Positions 46,977 through 56,068 of a stretch of 64,000 bases of DNA are shown here, one piece after another. Made by a program: the position numbers and the translations under genes. Location: the NCBI RefSeq assembly GCF_043555935.1, contig NZ_JBIGIB010000001.1, positions 1,116,001 through 1,180,000 of the forward strand, in the 5' to 3' direction. Below the pieces are notes generated by a model. That model saw only the letters and a program-made list of their open reading frames with translations, had not been told where the DNA came from and ran no database searches. This DNA comes from Pelomonas baiyunensis. Lineage in GTDB: Bacteria > Pseudomonadota > Gammaproteobacteria > Burkholderiales > Burkholderiaceae_C. The stretch's first letter is position 1. Every line of letters begins with the position of its first letter.

Positions 46977-49805
46977 TCACGCAGCAGGGCCCTCGGCTGC
47001 GTCGGTGCGCAGCAAGGCAGCCAGTTTGTCGACCACTTGTTCCTGTGACTTCATCGCGGTCACGATTTCCGCCATGGCTCCGTGGCATTGGGTGACCATG
47101 ACCCCGATGTTCTCCAGCGCCCCGTTGGCCTCGCGGGAGAGCTGTTCGCTTTGCTCGGTGCGCTGGCGCGCATCCACGATGAGCTTGCTGATCTCTCGGG
47201 TGGTGTGCGAGCTGCGTTCGGCCAGCTTGCGCACCTCGCCCGCCACCACTGAGAAGCCCACGCCGTGCTCACCCGCGCGTGCCGCCTCGATGGCCGCGTT
47301 GAAGGCCAGCAGGTTGGTCTGGCTGGAGATTTCCTCGATGTCGCGCAGCATGTCCGCAATGGCGTTGGTGCTGGTGCGCGTGCCCTGGATGCTGGTGAGT
47401 GCCGCGTTCAGCGCGGTGGCTCCGGTGGACGAGGTGGCCTGCGTGCCGGCCATCTGCTGCTCGGTGCGGGTGGAGGCCCGGCGCACCGAGGCCACCACGT
47501 TGGTCAGGTTGTCGATGGCGCCACGGATGTTCTTCATGATGCCGATCAACTCGCACTCGGCCTGCACCTGCTCGGTGATGTCGAACGCGTACTTGATGAC
47601 CCGCTGGGTCACGCCGTGCGCGTCCAGGATGGGCGCGTAGCTGGCGTGGATGTGCACGTCGCGGTTGAACTTGCCGATGCGGTGGAAACGCCCACTGCGG
47701 GTCTCCCCCTTGCTCAGCCGCAGCCAGAAGTCGCGGTACTCGTTGGAGCGCACGTACTCCGGCGAACACAGCACGCTGTGGTGCTGGCCCTTGAGCTCAC
47801 GCAGCGTGTAGCCCATGGTGCGCAGGAAGTTGTCGTTGGCGCCCAGGATGTTGCCTTCGGTGTCGAACTCCACCACGGCCTGGCTCAGGTCCACCGCGCG
47901 CACACGGCTCTCGAACTCGGCGTTGCGCTGCTTTTGTTGGGTGATGTCCATCGCGAACTTCACCACCCGCGTGACCCGGCCGTTGAGGTCGTAAATCGGG
48001 TTGTAGGTGGCCTGAATCCAGACCTCCTTGTCGTTGCGCCCGATGCGGCGGTACTCACCGGACTCGTAGTCGCCCCGGCCCAGCTTTTCCCAGAACGCGA
48101 GGTAGGCCTCCGACTGGGTGAACGCCGGGTCGCAGAACATGCGGTGGTGCTTGCCCTTGACCTCGCCCAGGTCGTAGCCCATCAGGCGCAGGAAGTTGTC
48201 GTTCGCGTCCAGCACGCGCCCGCTCACGTCGAACTCGATGACCGCCTGCGCCCGGCGGATGGCATTCACGCGAGACTCGAACTCGGCATTGCGCAGCTTG
48301 CTGGCGGTGATGTCCTGCGCGAACTTCACCACTTTCACCACCTTGCCGTCCAGGTCGAACACCGGGTTGTAGGTGGCCTGGATCCAGACCTCCTTGCCCT
48401 CGCGGCCGATGCGCTTGTACTCGCCGCCCTCGTACTCGCCGCGCGAGAGCCGCAGCCAGAAGGCCTGGTAGTCGTCGCTGCTGGCGTACTGCGGCTCCAC
48501 GAACATGCGGTGGTGGCGGCCGACGATGTCGTCCGCCCGGTAGCCCATCAGTTGCAGGAACTGCTCGTTGGCCTGGAGGATCTCGCCCTGGGGGGTGAAC
48601 TCAATCACCGCCATCGAGCGCTGGATGGCTTCGAGCTTGGCTTCGTAGTCGGCCTGGCGCAGGCGGGCTGCCGTCACGTCGGTGGCGTACTCGACGATGC
48701 GAACGACGCGGCCGCGGGCATCCAGCACCGGGTTGTACGAGGCCTTGAGCCAGACCTTGTCGCCCTTCTTGGTCAGGCGCTTGTACTCGCCGGCCTTGTG
48801 CTCACCCTCGGCCAGCGAGCGCCAGAACTGCTCATAGGCCGCGCCGCGGGTGCTGTCGGGCTCGCACAGCACGCGGTGGTGCTTGCCGGAGAGGTCATCC
48901 AGCGTGTAGCCCATCAGCGTGAGGTAGTTGCTGTTGGCCGTGAGCACGCGGCCATCCAGGTCGTACTCGCAGATGTTGGTGATGCGGTCCAGGGCCTTGA
49001 GCTTGGCGGCGTCTTCGGCCGCGGTTTCCACATCGCTGCTGACGTCCACCGTGTACTGCAGCACGCGCTGAGTCTGGCCGGCGTCGTCCAGGATGGGGGC
49101 AAAGCCGGCGCGCAGCCACAGGTCGCGGCCGCGCTGGTCGCGCCGGTGCACGCGGGCCTCGGTGTAGCGGCCGTTGCGCGCTTGCTCCCACAGCAACTTG
49201 TGCTCCGCCGAGTCGGCCACGCCATCGGGCAGCAGCAGGGCTTCGGTCTGCCCCACCAGTTCGTGCGAGGCAAAGCCGAAGCGCTTCAGGAAGTTGGCGT
49301 TGGCGTTCAGGATGCGGCCGTCGGGCGCCATCTCCAGAATTTCGAGCGCTTTGTCCACGCACTGGAGTTGTCGTTCCATGTCGCGGAACTCGCGGCCCAC
49401 GCTGTCCACCGCCATGCCGATCAGCAGCACGCAGGCCCGGCCCCGCAGGGTGTCTTGCACCAACTCACCGGCCACCGCCATCAGCAGCTCGCTGCCCGAC
49501 TGGATGCGCATGCGCACTTCCACGCGCTCGCCGGCACAGGCCTGGTCCCACTGCACGTCGGCCGAGGCGCCCGGCCTGGGCTGCAGACACTGGCGGGCCA
49601 GCATGGGCGGCGGCGCGTCGGGCTCCCAGCCCAGGCGTTCGGCAGCCTTGGGGCTCAGGCTCACCAGTTCGGAGGTTTCCTGGTCAAACCAGAAACACAG
49701 GCAGCGGGACTCGAACATCCGCAGCGCGGCCGCGGGCAGCTCTTGCGCGGGGGCCAGGGCGTCAGATTCGGGGGCGGAACCTTCGCCAGATTTGATCTCC
49801 GTCAT
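46977..49805 (-). CDS. Soluble chemoreceptor with about six PAS domains
   Basis: 942 aa with no transmembrane segment. A divergent N-terminal PAS (about 20-125) is followed by five clear tandem PAS/PAC units, each with an NxNFLxxMGY-like core (LNANANFLKRFGF, LTANSNYLTLMGY, LQANEQFLQLMGY, LDANDNFLRLMGY, LGANDNFLRTMGY) and a PAC strand such as EVWIQATYNP. The C-terminal signalling domain has the tip EISSQTNLLAFNAAIEAA and is short after it. PAS repeats of this type often bind FAD or heme for redox or oxygen sensing; cofactor here unknown. The ATG at 49805 is preferred over 49847 because GAGAG precedes it. Coupled to the triple-CheW gene. Confidence 0.92.
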   Translation of the reverse strand: MTEIKSGEGSAPESDALAPAQELPAAALRMFESRCLCFWFDQETSELVSLSPKAAERLGWEPDAPPPMLARQCLQPRPGASADVQWDQACAGERVEVRMRIQSGSELLMAVAGELVQDTLRGRACVLLIGMAVDSVGREFRDMERQLQCVDKALEILEMAPDGRILNANANFLKRFGFASHELVGQTEALLLPDGVADSAEHKLLWEQARNGRYTEARVHRRDQRGRDLWLRAGFAPILDDAGQTQRVLQYTVDVSSDVETAAEDAAKLKALDRITNICEYDLDGRVLTANSNYLTLMGYTLDDLSGKHHRVLCEPDSTRGAAYEQFWRSLAEGEHKAGEYKRLTKKGDKVWLKASYNPVLDARGRVVRIVEYATDVTAARLRQADYEAKLEAIQRSMAVIEFTPQGEILQANEQFLQLMGYRADDIVGRHHRMFVEPQYASSDDYQAFWLRLSRGEYEGGEYKRIGREGKEVWIQATYNPVFDLDGKVVKVVKFAQDITASKLRNAEFESRVNAIRRAQAVIEFDVSGRVLDANDNFLRLMGYDLGEVKGKHHRMFCDPAFTQSEAYLAFWEKLGRGDYESGEYRRIGRNDKEVWIQATYNPIYDLNGRVTRVVKFAMDITQQKQRNAEFESRVRAVDLSQAVVEFDTEGNILGANDNFLRTMGYTLRELKGQHHSVLCSPEYVRSNEYRDFWLRLSKGETRSGRFHRIGKFNRDVHIHASYAPILDAHGVTQRVIKYAFDITEQVQAECELIGIMKNIRGAIDNLTNVVASVRRASTRTEQQMAGTQATSSTGATALNAALTSIQGTRTSTNAIADMLRDIEEISSQTNLLAFNAAIEAARAGEHGVGFSVVAGEVRKLAERSSHTTREISKLIVDARQRTEQSEQLSREANGALENIGVMVTQCHGAMAEIVTAMKSQEQVVDKLAALLRTDAAEGPAA

Positions 49806-49930
49806 GGCAGTCACTCTCGGTTGTACGGCTGGAGTGACTGTGCCCATCGGCCCATCAGCCGCCTAGGCGTTGGGCGCTGCGAAGCCGCCTTGAACTGTGC
49901 ATTTTTCTCGAAGGTATCGAATTTGCCGAA

Positions 49931-50323
49931 TTAGCGGCCGTGCAATCGGTTGGGGAGCGTCCAAAACAGCAGCAAAGCGATCAAAGCTGCCCCCGCGGCG
50001 GGGTTGGCGGGCGAGGCCGGCGCCACGCCTGACAGCAGGCTGGCCGCGGCCAGGGCGGTGGCGCTGGTGGCCGCCCATTGCAGCCACCGCAGCCGCCGCA
50101 CCCAGTGCACCGGTGCCGGTGGCGTGGCGGGCAGCGCGGCCATCACACGCAGCGTGAAGCCGGCGTCGCCCGGCTCGGGCAGGGCGTGCCACGCGGCACG
50201 CAGGGCGGGGTTCAAGGCGTCGTCGGGGGCATCGTCCGCGGCCTGTTCCGGCGCATGCGATGCGGCCGGCGGTGTGGTCAGCGGTGTGGCCGTCCAGGTG
50301 GAGGTGGCAGGGGTGGGCGTCAT
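49931..50323 (-). CDS. Small membrane protein after an ECF sigma gene (possible anti-sigma factor)
   Basis: 130 aa. The N-terminal half is hydrophilic and Thr/Pro-rich with DALNPALRAAWHALPEPGDAGF. Two hydrophobic segments follow (LQWAATSATALAAASLLSGV and AAGAALIALLLFW). Its ATG overlaps the sigma-factor stop as ATGA, the usual arrangement of an anti-sigma gene. No zinc-binding HxxxCxxC motif is present, so the anti-sigma role is inferred only from position and topology. Confidence 0.7.
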   Translation of the reverse strand: MTPTPATSTWTATPLTTPPAASHAPEQAADDAPDDALNPALRAAWHALPEPGDAGFTLRVMAALPATPPAPVHWVRRLRWLQWAATSATALAAASLLSGVAPASPANPAAGAALIALLLFWTLPNRLHGR

Positions 50324-50880
50324 GGTGAGGGCTCCCAGGCCAGCAGATGTTCGCGCAGCCGGGCCTTGGCGCGCAGCACTTGGGTTTTCACGGTGCCCAG
50401 GGGCCAGCCCAGCACCTGGGCGGCCTCGGCGTGGCTGAGGTCGGCCCCGTAGCACAGCAGCACGGCGTGGCGCTGGGCGTCGCTGAGGGTGGCCAGCGCG
50501 CGGTCCAGGTCCAGCCGCCAGTCGGCGCCGGGGGCGAAGTCGGGCGTGGGCGTCGCAAGGTCGGGGCCGTCGGGGTCGGCGGTCGGCAGCGCGGGCCGTT
50601 CAGCACTCAGGGCGGAATAGGCCAGCCGGGTCAGCCAGGTGCGAAACCGGGCCTCGCCCCGGAACTGCGGCAGGGCGCGCCAGGCGCGCACGAAGGCCTC
50701 TTGGGCCAGGTCGTCGGCGCGGGCTTGGTCGCCCCGGCAGACGCGGCCCAGCAGCTTGCGCAAATAGCCCTGGTGGGCCTGCACCAGCTGCGTGAAGGCC
50801 TGGCGGTCGCCCCGGGCCGCGCGCTGCACCAGCACGAGCTCGTCAGCCGCGGGGGCGGTCGCCGGTGGCGCAGCGCTCAC
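50320..50880 (-). CDS. ECF-type RNA polymerase sigma factor
   Basis: 186 aa. Region 2 reads DRQAFTQLVQAHQGYLRKLL ... DDLAQEAFVRAWRALPQFRG, and region 4 has LSDAQRHAVLLCYGADLSHAE followed by AAQVLGWPLGTVKTQVLRAKARLRE, a typical sigma-70 region 4 helix-turn-helix. The GTG start at 50880 overlaps the preceding DUF6249 stop (GTGA), and the stop overlaps the next gene (ATGA). This gives a tightly coupled three-gene operon for an envelope or stress response whose signal is unknown. Confidence 0.92.
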   Translation of the reverse strand: MSAAPPATAPAADELVLVQRAARGDRQAFTQLVQAHQGYLRKLLGRVCRGDQARADDLAQEAFVRAWRALPQFRGEARFRTWLTRLAYSALSAERPALPTADPDGPDLATPTPDFAPGADWRLDLDRALATLSDAQRHAVLLCYGADLSHAEAAQVLGWPLGTVKTQVLRAKARLREHLLAWEPSP

Positions 50881-51287
50881 GGTTGGGGCGGCTGTTGCTT
50901 GCGCTCGAAATGCCAGTACACGCCCAGCGCGGCGCCAATCAGCAGCGGCAGCAGGCCGATGCTCCAGAGCCAGGCGCCGGGCATCATCAGCGAGAACATC
51001 ACCATCAGCCCCGCGCCCACGGCCATGTTGATGAGGGCCGGCACCAGGATGCGGTTGGGGTTGGCTTGATCGCGCTTGGCGCGCTGCAGGTCGGTGTCTT
51101 GCAGGTCGGTCAGCAGCTCGGGCGGGATGGGCTGACCGGCGCGAGCGAGTTCGCGGATCGTTTCGTGCCGCAGGCGCTCGCTGTTGGCCCGGCCGGTGTA
51201 GTGCGCCACGATGGCCACGATGGGAATGCACAGGGCCAGGATCGGGATCAGCAGCGGGCCGAGGTTGTGGAAATGTTCGAAGAACAT
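50877..51287 (-). CDS. DUF6249-type membrane protein
   Basis: 136 aa. A hydrophobic N-terminal helix (LGPLLIPILALCIPIVAIVA) is followed by a charged region (RHETIRELARAGQPIPPELL) and two further membrane helices near the C-terminus (ALINMAVGAGLMVMF, WLWSIGLLPLLIGAALGVYW). The layout matches the DUF6249 family commonly found with ECF sigma factors. An AAGGAAG ribosome site lies before the ATG at 51287. First gene of the ECF operon; it may be the membrane sensor or partner. Confidence 0.82.
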   Translation of the reverse strand: MFFEHFHNLGPLLIPILALCIPIVAIVAHYTGRANSERLRHETIRELARAGQPIPPELLTDLQDTDLQRAKRDQANPNRILVPALINMAVGAGLMVMFSLMMPGAWLWSIGLLPLLIGAALGVYWHFERKQQPPQP

Positions 51288-51345
51288 GGCGCTTCCTTGA
51301 AGTGCGGTGGAGGGTGATGCCTTGGAGCGCGCGGGAGCGCGGTTT

Positions 51346-51373
51346 GGATTCACCCGCGCACAAAAAAAGTTCA
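51346..51373 (-). promoter_or_regulatory. Candidate ECF-type promoter of the DUF6249/ECF operon
   Basis: On the minus strand TGAACTT (51373-51367), followed by a T-run, and GTGAATCC (51353-51346) lie about 60 bases before the first gene. A GAACTT -35 is typical of ECF promoters, suggesting autoregulation. It overlaps the 3' flank of the helicase gene. Confidence 0.4.
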
Positions 51374-51390
51374 GGTGATGTCAGGTGATG
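51371..51390 (+). repeat. 10-bp tandem duplication at the helicase stop codon
   Basis: TCAGGTGATG occurs twice back to back (51371-51380 and 51381-51390). On the minus strand the duplication covers the last codons and stop of the helicase gene. Confidence 0.8.
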
Positions 51391-53711
51391 TGCCACCAGG
51401 CGGGCAGCAGGGCCTGAACGTCGGGCCGGCGGTAGCGGCGGTCCAGCAGCCACACCCAGCCCCGGTCGTCCACGGAGCGCAGCACCCGGCCGGCCGCCTG
51501 CACCACCTTTTGCAGGCCGGGTACGAGGTCGGCGTAGCCGTGGTCGGCCCCGAAGAGCGCGTCCAGCCGCTCGCGCACCTGTTCTTGCAGGGGTGACACC
51601 GGCGGCAGGCCCAGCGTTGCAATGAAGGCGCCGATGAGCCGGGTGCCGGGCAGGTCCACCCCTTCGGCAAACGCGCCGCCCAGCACCGCAAACCCAATGC
51701 CCCGCCCGCCCGGCACAAAGCGGTCGAGAAAGCCCCGGCGTGCCGCTTCTCCCATGGCGCGGCCTTGGCTCCACTGCGGCAGCTCGGGGTGGCGCAGCGC
51801 CAGGCGCTGGGCGGCTTGCTCCAGGTACTCGAAGCTGCTGAAAAACGCGAGGTAGTTGCCCGGGTGCTCGGCGAACTGGCCGGCCAGCAGATCCACCAGG
51901 GCGTTCAGCGAGGCCTGGCGGTGCTCGTAGCGGGTGGAGAGCGCGTCGGCCACCTGCACGGTCAGGTGCTCGGGGTTGAAGGGGGCCGGCACGTCCAGCC
52001 AGGCGGTGGTGTCGGGCAGGCCCAGCAGCTGGCGCGGGTAGTCCGCCGGGCCCAGCGTGGCCGAAAACAGCGTGACGTGCGCCAGCGTCTCGAACCTTTC
52101 TTTCAGAAAGTGCCCTGGCACGATGCAGCGCACCGACAGCAGCAGGTCTTGCGCGGCTTCGTCGTCGGCGCCGTCCAGCAGCGAGAGGTTGGTGGGGCCG
52201 TCGGCGGCTGCGGCTTCAGGGGCGGGCCGGCGAGCGCGGCTGCGCTGCAGGTCGCACAGCGCGTGGCGGTCCAACCGGTCCAGCAGGCGCTGCAGGCCCA
52301 GGCAGGTGAAATAGAACTGCAGCACCGGCCCCACGTCCAACGGATGGGCCTGCACGTACTCGCCCAAGGCCGCGTTGGCGCGCTGCAGGGCCTCGGCCAG
52401 GGCGTCGGGCACGGTGGGCAGGGGCTGGTAGTCGGCCGGTTGCTGGCGCCCGGTGCGCACGAGCTCAGCCGCCAGGCCGCGCAGCGGGCCGCGCAGGCTC
52501 ACCGGCGCGGCCTGTGCGGCGGCCTGCACCTCGGCCAGGCTCAGGCTGGCGCTGTACATCTCCCGCGTGCGGTCGATCAGGTTGTGCGCTTCGTCCACCA
52601 GCAGGGCCAGCTTCCAGCCTTGCGCCAGCGCCAGGCCGTAGAGCTGGCCGTGGGGGTCGAACGCGTGGTGCACATCGCCGACCACCACGTCGGCCCAACG
52701 CAGCAGCTCCTGGCCCAGGTAGTAGGGACACACGCCGTGGGCCAGGGCGATGCGGCGCTGGGCGGCGGGGTCCAGCCACGCGGTGGCCACGGCTTCGCTG
52801 CGCGCCGCGGGCAGACGGTCATAAAAACCGCTGGCCAGCGGGCAGGCGGCGCCGTGGCAGGCTTTGTCGGGGTGCTCGCAGGCTTGCTCCTTGGCCACCA
52901 GGGTCAGCACACGCAGCGGCAGGCCGGGGCAGGTGCGGTGCACGGCCTGCAGGGCATCCATCGCAGCGATGCGGCCGGTGCCCTTGCAGGTCATGTAGCC
53001 CAGCTTGTCCAGCCCCTGCGTGGGCATGGCGCGCAGCAGCGGGTACAGCGTGCCCAGCGTCTTGCCAATGCCGGTGGGCGCCTGGGCCAGCAGGCACTGG
53101 CTGCGGGCGGCCGCGCGGTACACCGCTTCGGCCAGCAGGCGCTGGCCGGGGCGCAATTCACCCAAGGGGAAGGGCAGGTCCGCCAATGCGGCGTCGCGCG
53201 CGCTGCGGTGGGCGGCTTCTTGTGCGGCCCAGGCCTCGAAGGCGCGGCAGCGGGCTTCAAACGCGGCTTGCAAGGCGGCGGCCGTGAGCGTTTGGCGCAG
53301 CACGGTTTCGTGCTGGGTGTCGGCGTCCACGTACACCAGGGCCAGTTCCAGTTCGGCCAGGTCCCGGTCAGCCGCCAGCAGCGCGCCGTAGGTTTCCAGC
53401 TGGGCCCAGTGCAGGGCGCGGCGGTTGTCAGGCACCAGCTCCAGCGGACCGCGGATGGTTTTGATCTCTTCCAGCCGGTTCACATCGGCCTCGTAACCAT
53501 CGGCGCGGCCGCGCACCCGCAGGGCGCCCCAGCGGCCTTCCAGCGGCAGCTCGATCTGGTAGCCCGGTGAGCGCCGGGCGTACACGGCCAGCTGCCCGGC
53601 CTGGCCCTCCAGCGCGGTGGCGGACGGCGTGAAGCGGCGGTCCAGGTCACCGCATTTGGCGGTGAACTCGCACAGGCTGCGCACCGAGACGGTGTAGGTC
53701 CAGTCGCTCAT
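51381..53711 (-). CDS. XPD/DinG-like superfamily 2 DNA helicase with Fe-S cluster
   Basis: 776 aa. An N-terminal domain of about 170 residues resembles a PD-(D/E)xK / Cas4-like nuclease (YEADVNRLEEIKTIRG, QLETYGALLA). The helicase core follows: AQAPTGIGKTLGTLYPLLRA (Walker A), four cysteines (CEHPDKACHGAAC, then GVCPYY) that fit the XPD 4Fe-4S site, and LLVDEAHNLIDRTREMY (DEAH). The second RecA domain has LTLFSATL, FFSSFEYLEQ and the motif VI region QAAGRVLRSVDDRG. It likely unwinds and perhaps cuts DNA in repair. Single gene between the ECF operon and a divergent DUF2237 gene. Confidence 0.88.
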   Translation of the reverse strand: MSDWTYTVSVRSLCEFTAKCGDLDRRFTPSATALEGQAGQLAVYARRSPGYQIELPLEGRWGALRVRGRADGYEADVNRLEEIKTIRGPLELVPDNRRALHWAQLETYGALLAADRDLAELELALVYVDADTQHETVLRQTLTAAALQAAFEARCRAFEAWAAQEAAHRSARDAALADLPFPLGELRPGQRLLAEAVYRAAARSQCLLAQAPTGIGKTLGTLYPLLRAMPTQGLDKLGYMTCKGTGRIAAMDALQAVHRTCPGLPLRVLTLVAKEQACEHPDKACHGAACPLASGFYDRLPAARSEAVATAWLDPAAQRRIALAHGVCPYYLGQELLRWADVVVGDVHHAFDPHGQLYGLALAQGWKLALLVDEAHNLIDRTREMYSASLSLAEVQAAAQAAPVSLRGPLRGLAAELVRTGRQQPADYQPLPTVPDALAEALQRANAALGEYVQAHPLDVGPVLQFYFTCLGLQRLLDRLDRHALCDLQRSRARRPAPEAAAADGPTNLSLLDGADDEAAQDLLLSVRCIVPGHFLKERFETLAHVTLFSATLGPADYPRQLLGLPDTTAWLDVPAPFNPEHLTVQVADALSTRYEHRQASLNALVDLLAGQFAEHPGNYLAFFSSFEYLEQAAQRLALRHPELPQWSQGRAMGEAARRGFLDRFVPGGRGIGFAVLGGAFAEGVDLPGTRLIGAFIATLGLPPVSPLQEQVRERLDALFGADHGYADLVPGLQKVVQAAGRVLRSVDDRGWVWLLDRRYRRPDVQALLPAWWHIT

Positions 53712-53798
53712 GGCGCGGGGGCGGCAGCCAAGGCCCTGCGGGCCGGCCGGCAGGCGGGCCGCGGCATGATGCAGACGAATTTCACAAGGCCCAGGCGC

Positions 53799-54176
53799 AT
53801 GACGGCGATGAATGTACTGGGCACGCCCTTGCAGGCGTGCTCGTTCGACCCCCTGACGGGTTTTTTGCGAGACGGTTGCTGTACGGCCGATGAGCACGAC
53901 CGCGGCACGCACTTGGTGTGCGCCCGGGTGACGCCGGAGTTTCTGGCCTTCTCCCAAGCCCGCGGCAACGACCTGGTGACGCCGCGCCCGCAGTGGCGCT
54001 TTGCCGGCCTGCGCCCCGGCGACCGTTGGTGCCTGTGCGCCAGCCGCTGGCTGGAGGCGCATGACGCGGGCGTGGCACCCCCGGTGGTGCTGGAGGCCAC
54101 GCACGCGCTCGTGCTGCGCCTGGTTCCGCTGGACACGCTGCGCGCCCACGCGTGGGTGCCGCGCCCCGCCGGCTGA
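53799..54176 (+). CDS. DUF2237 family protein
   Basis: 125 aa. It begins with the family signature NVLGTPLQACSFDPLTGFLR followed by DGCC, then GTHLVCARVTPEFLAF, GDRWCLCASRW and EATHALVLRLVPLDTLRAHA. Function unknown; the conserved Cys residues are consistent with metal binding. The ATG at 53799 or at 53808 could be the start. Divergent from the helicase with about 87 bases between them. Confidence 0.87.
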   Translation: MTAMNVLGTPLQACSFDPLTGFLRDGCCTADEHDRGTHLVCARVTPEFLAFSQARGNDLVTPRPQWRFAGLRPGDRWCLCASRWLEAHDAGVAPPVVLEATHALVLRLVPLDTLRAHAWVPRPAG

Positions 54177-54221
54177 GTTCGGACCTTGGCGGTTGGCGCG
54201 CCGGTTGGGTGCGCCGCGGCG

Positions 54222-56042
54222 TCAGAACCCGGGCGGCCGCTCACCCGCCACGCCTGCCGCACGCTCCAGCGCCAGCCCCACCTGCGCCAGCACGCCTTCT
54301 TCGAACAGCCGGCCGATCAGCGTCACGCCGTGCGGCACGCGGCGCGGGGTGGCGAAGCGGGGCACGGGGCGGGCGGGGTCGGGCGCCCAGTCGCTACGGG
54401 CCTCTTGCACGGTGGTGAAGCCGGTGCGCAGCGTCAGGCTGGGGTGGCCGGTGTGGTTGGACACGGTGAGCATGTCCTCGCGCAGCGAGGGCACCAGCAG
54501 CACGTCCACCTCGGACATCACGCGGGCCATTTCCTGCGCCACGGCGCGGCGCAGTCGGTCGGCCTGAACGAAGTCCACCGCCGACAGGAAGCGCGACATG
54601 CGGAAGAAGTTGGGCCAGGCATCGGGCCCCTGCATCTGCAACTGATCGACGCCGTGGCTGAGCGTGAGCTCTTCAAACGCGGCAGCGGCTTCGGCGAACA
54701 GGATGAGGTTGAGCCCGTCGCAGGGCCAGTCAGGCCAGCGGATGGGCGTGGGCTGCAGGCCCAGCGAGCGGGCCAGGTCCAGCGCCTGCCGGTCCACGTC
54801 GATGGCGGGCGCCTCGTTCATCCAGGCGGGCACGTAGCCCAGCCGCAGCCCCCGCACGGAGGCGCGGGCGTCGAAGCTGAGCTTGGCGGGGCGCGAGGCC
54901 GGGTCGCCGGCATCGGGCCCGCTGATGGCATGCAGCACCAGCATTGCGTCTTCCACGCTGCGCGTCATGGGGCCGAGCTTGTCGAGCGACCAGCACAGCG
55001 TCATGGCGCCGGTGCGGGCCACGCGGCCGAAGGTGGGGCGCAGGCCGGTGACGCCGCAGCGCATGCTGGGGCTGATGATGCTGCCGCCGGTTTCGCTGCC
55101 GATGGCAAAAGCCACCAGGCCCGCCGCGGTGGCCGAGCCCGAACCGGCGCTGGAGCCGGAGGCGCCTTCCTCGGGCAGCCAGGGGTTCATGGTCTGGCCG
55201 CCGAACCACACGTCGTTCATGGCCAGCGCGCCGAGGCTGAGCTTCGCAATCAGCACGGCGCCCGCCGCCTGCAGGCGCCGCACCACGGCGCTGTCCTGCG
55301 TGGGCACGCGCTGGCGGAAGGGTTCGGCGCCGTAGGTGGTGGGGATGCCGGCGGTGTCCAGCAGGTCCTTCACGCCGTAGGGGATGCCGTGCAGCGGCCC
55401 CCGGTAGCGGCCGGCGGCAATCTCGCGGTCGGCTTGCCGGGCCTGGGCCAGAGCGTGGTCGGCCGTGAGGGTGATGACGGCGCGCAGCCGGGCGTCCCGT
55501 TGCTGGATGCGGGCGAGGTAGATGCGGGTGAGCCGCTCGGAGCTCAGCGCCCGGGTTTGCAGCCAGCGCGAGAGGTGCGTCACCGGGGCGAAGGCGATGT
55601 CGGCGTCGTGCGCGGGCAGCGGCGGCACGGGGCCGGCCGAGCGCACGAAGCGGTTGCGCGACGGGCCCGCGCCGCTGCGGCCCAGGGCTGGGTCCCACTG
55701 GCTGGCGGGGGCCAGGGTGTCAGGCAGAGGGAAGCGGCGGGGCGCGTGGCGCCGGTCCATCAGGCCGGCCAGGCTGCTGCTCCAGGTGCGTGCGGCCAGG
55801 GCGCGCTCGGCGTCGGTGAGCGTCACGCGCATCAGCTTCTCGGCCTCGGCGAAGGTGGCCGGGGTGATCTCCGGGCCGGTGGCGGGGGCGGTGCCCATCG
55901 TGGGCGGAGCGCCGGGCGGCGGGGCGGTGGCCACAGGCGGAGTCTGAGCCTGGGCCTGGGCCTGGGCTTGCATGTGGGCCAGGGCGGTGGCGCTGACGAG
56001 GCCAGCGGGCGCTTGGGCGAGGAATCGACGGCGGGAGGACAT
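54222..56042 (-). CDS. Secreted amidase (amidase signature family)
   Basis: 606 aa. A twin-arginine-type leader (MSSRRRFLAQAPAGLVSATA) predicts Tat export. The amidase signature domain has the Lys of GVKDLLDTAG, the GASGSSAGSGSATAAGLVAF Ser, and GSETGGSIISP with the nucleophile Ser, a complete Lys-Ser-Ser triad. It hydrolyses an amide of unknown identity in the periplasm. The mature N-terminus has about 90 residues of Gln/Ala/Pro-rich linker. It follows the flavin reductase gene by 26 bases. Confidence 0.92.
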   Translation of the reverse strand: MSSRRRFLAQAPAGLVSATALAHMQAQAQAQAQTPPVATAPPPGAPPTMGTAPATGPEITPATFAEAEKLMRVTLTDAERALAARTWSSSLAGLMDRRHAPRRFPLPDTLAPASQWDPALGRSGAGPSRNRFVRSAGPVPPLPAHDADIAFAPVTHLSRWLQTRALSSERLTRIYLARIQQRDARLRAVITLTADHALAQARQADREIAAGRYRGPLHGIPYGVKDLLDTAGIPTTYGAEPFRQRVPTQDSAVVRRLQAAGAVLIAKLSLGALAMNDVWFGGQTMNPWLPEEGASGSSAGSGSATAAGLVAFAIGSETGGSIISPSMRCGVTGLRPTFGRVARTGAMTLCWSLDKLGPMTRSVEDAMLVLHAISGPDAGDPASRPAKLSFDARASVRGLRLGYVPAWMNEAPAIDVDRQALDLARSLGLQPTPIRWPDWPCDGLNLILFAEAAAAFEELTLSHGVDQLQMQGPDAWPNFFRMSRFLSAVDFVQADRLRRAVAQEMARVMSEVDVLLVPSLREDMLTVSNHTGHPSLTLRTGFTTVQEARSDWAPDPARPVPRFATPRRVPHGVTLIGRLFEEGVLAQVGLALERAAGVAGERPPGF

Positions 56043-56068
56043 GGGGCGGGCGTCTCCGTGACAGGGGC

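Noticed and set aside
53712..53798. The frame extension of the helicase gene upstream of 53711
   Set aside because: The extension is antisense to the DUF2237 gene and not part of any helicase family start.
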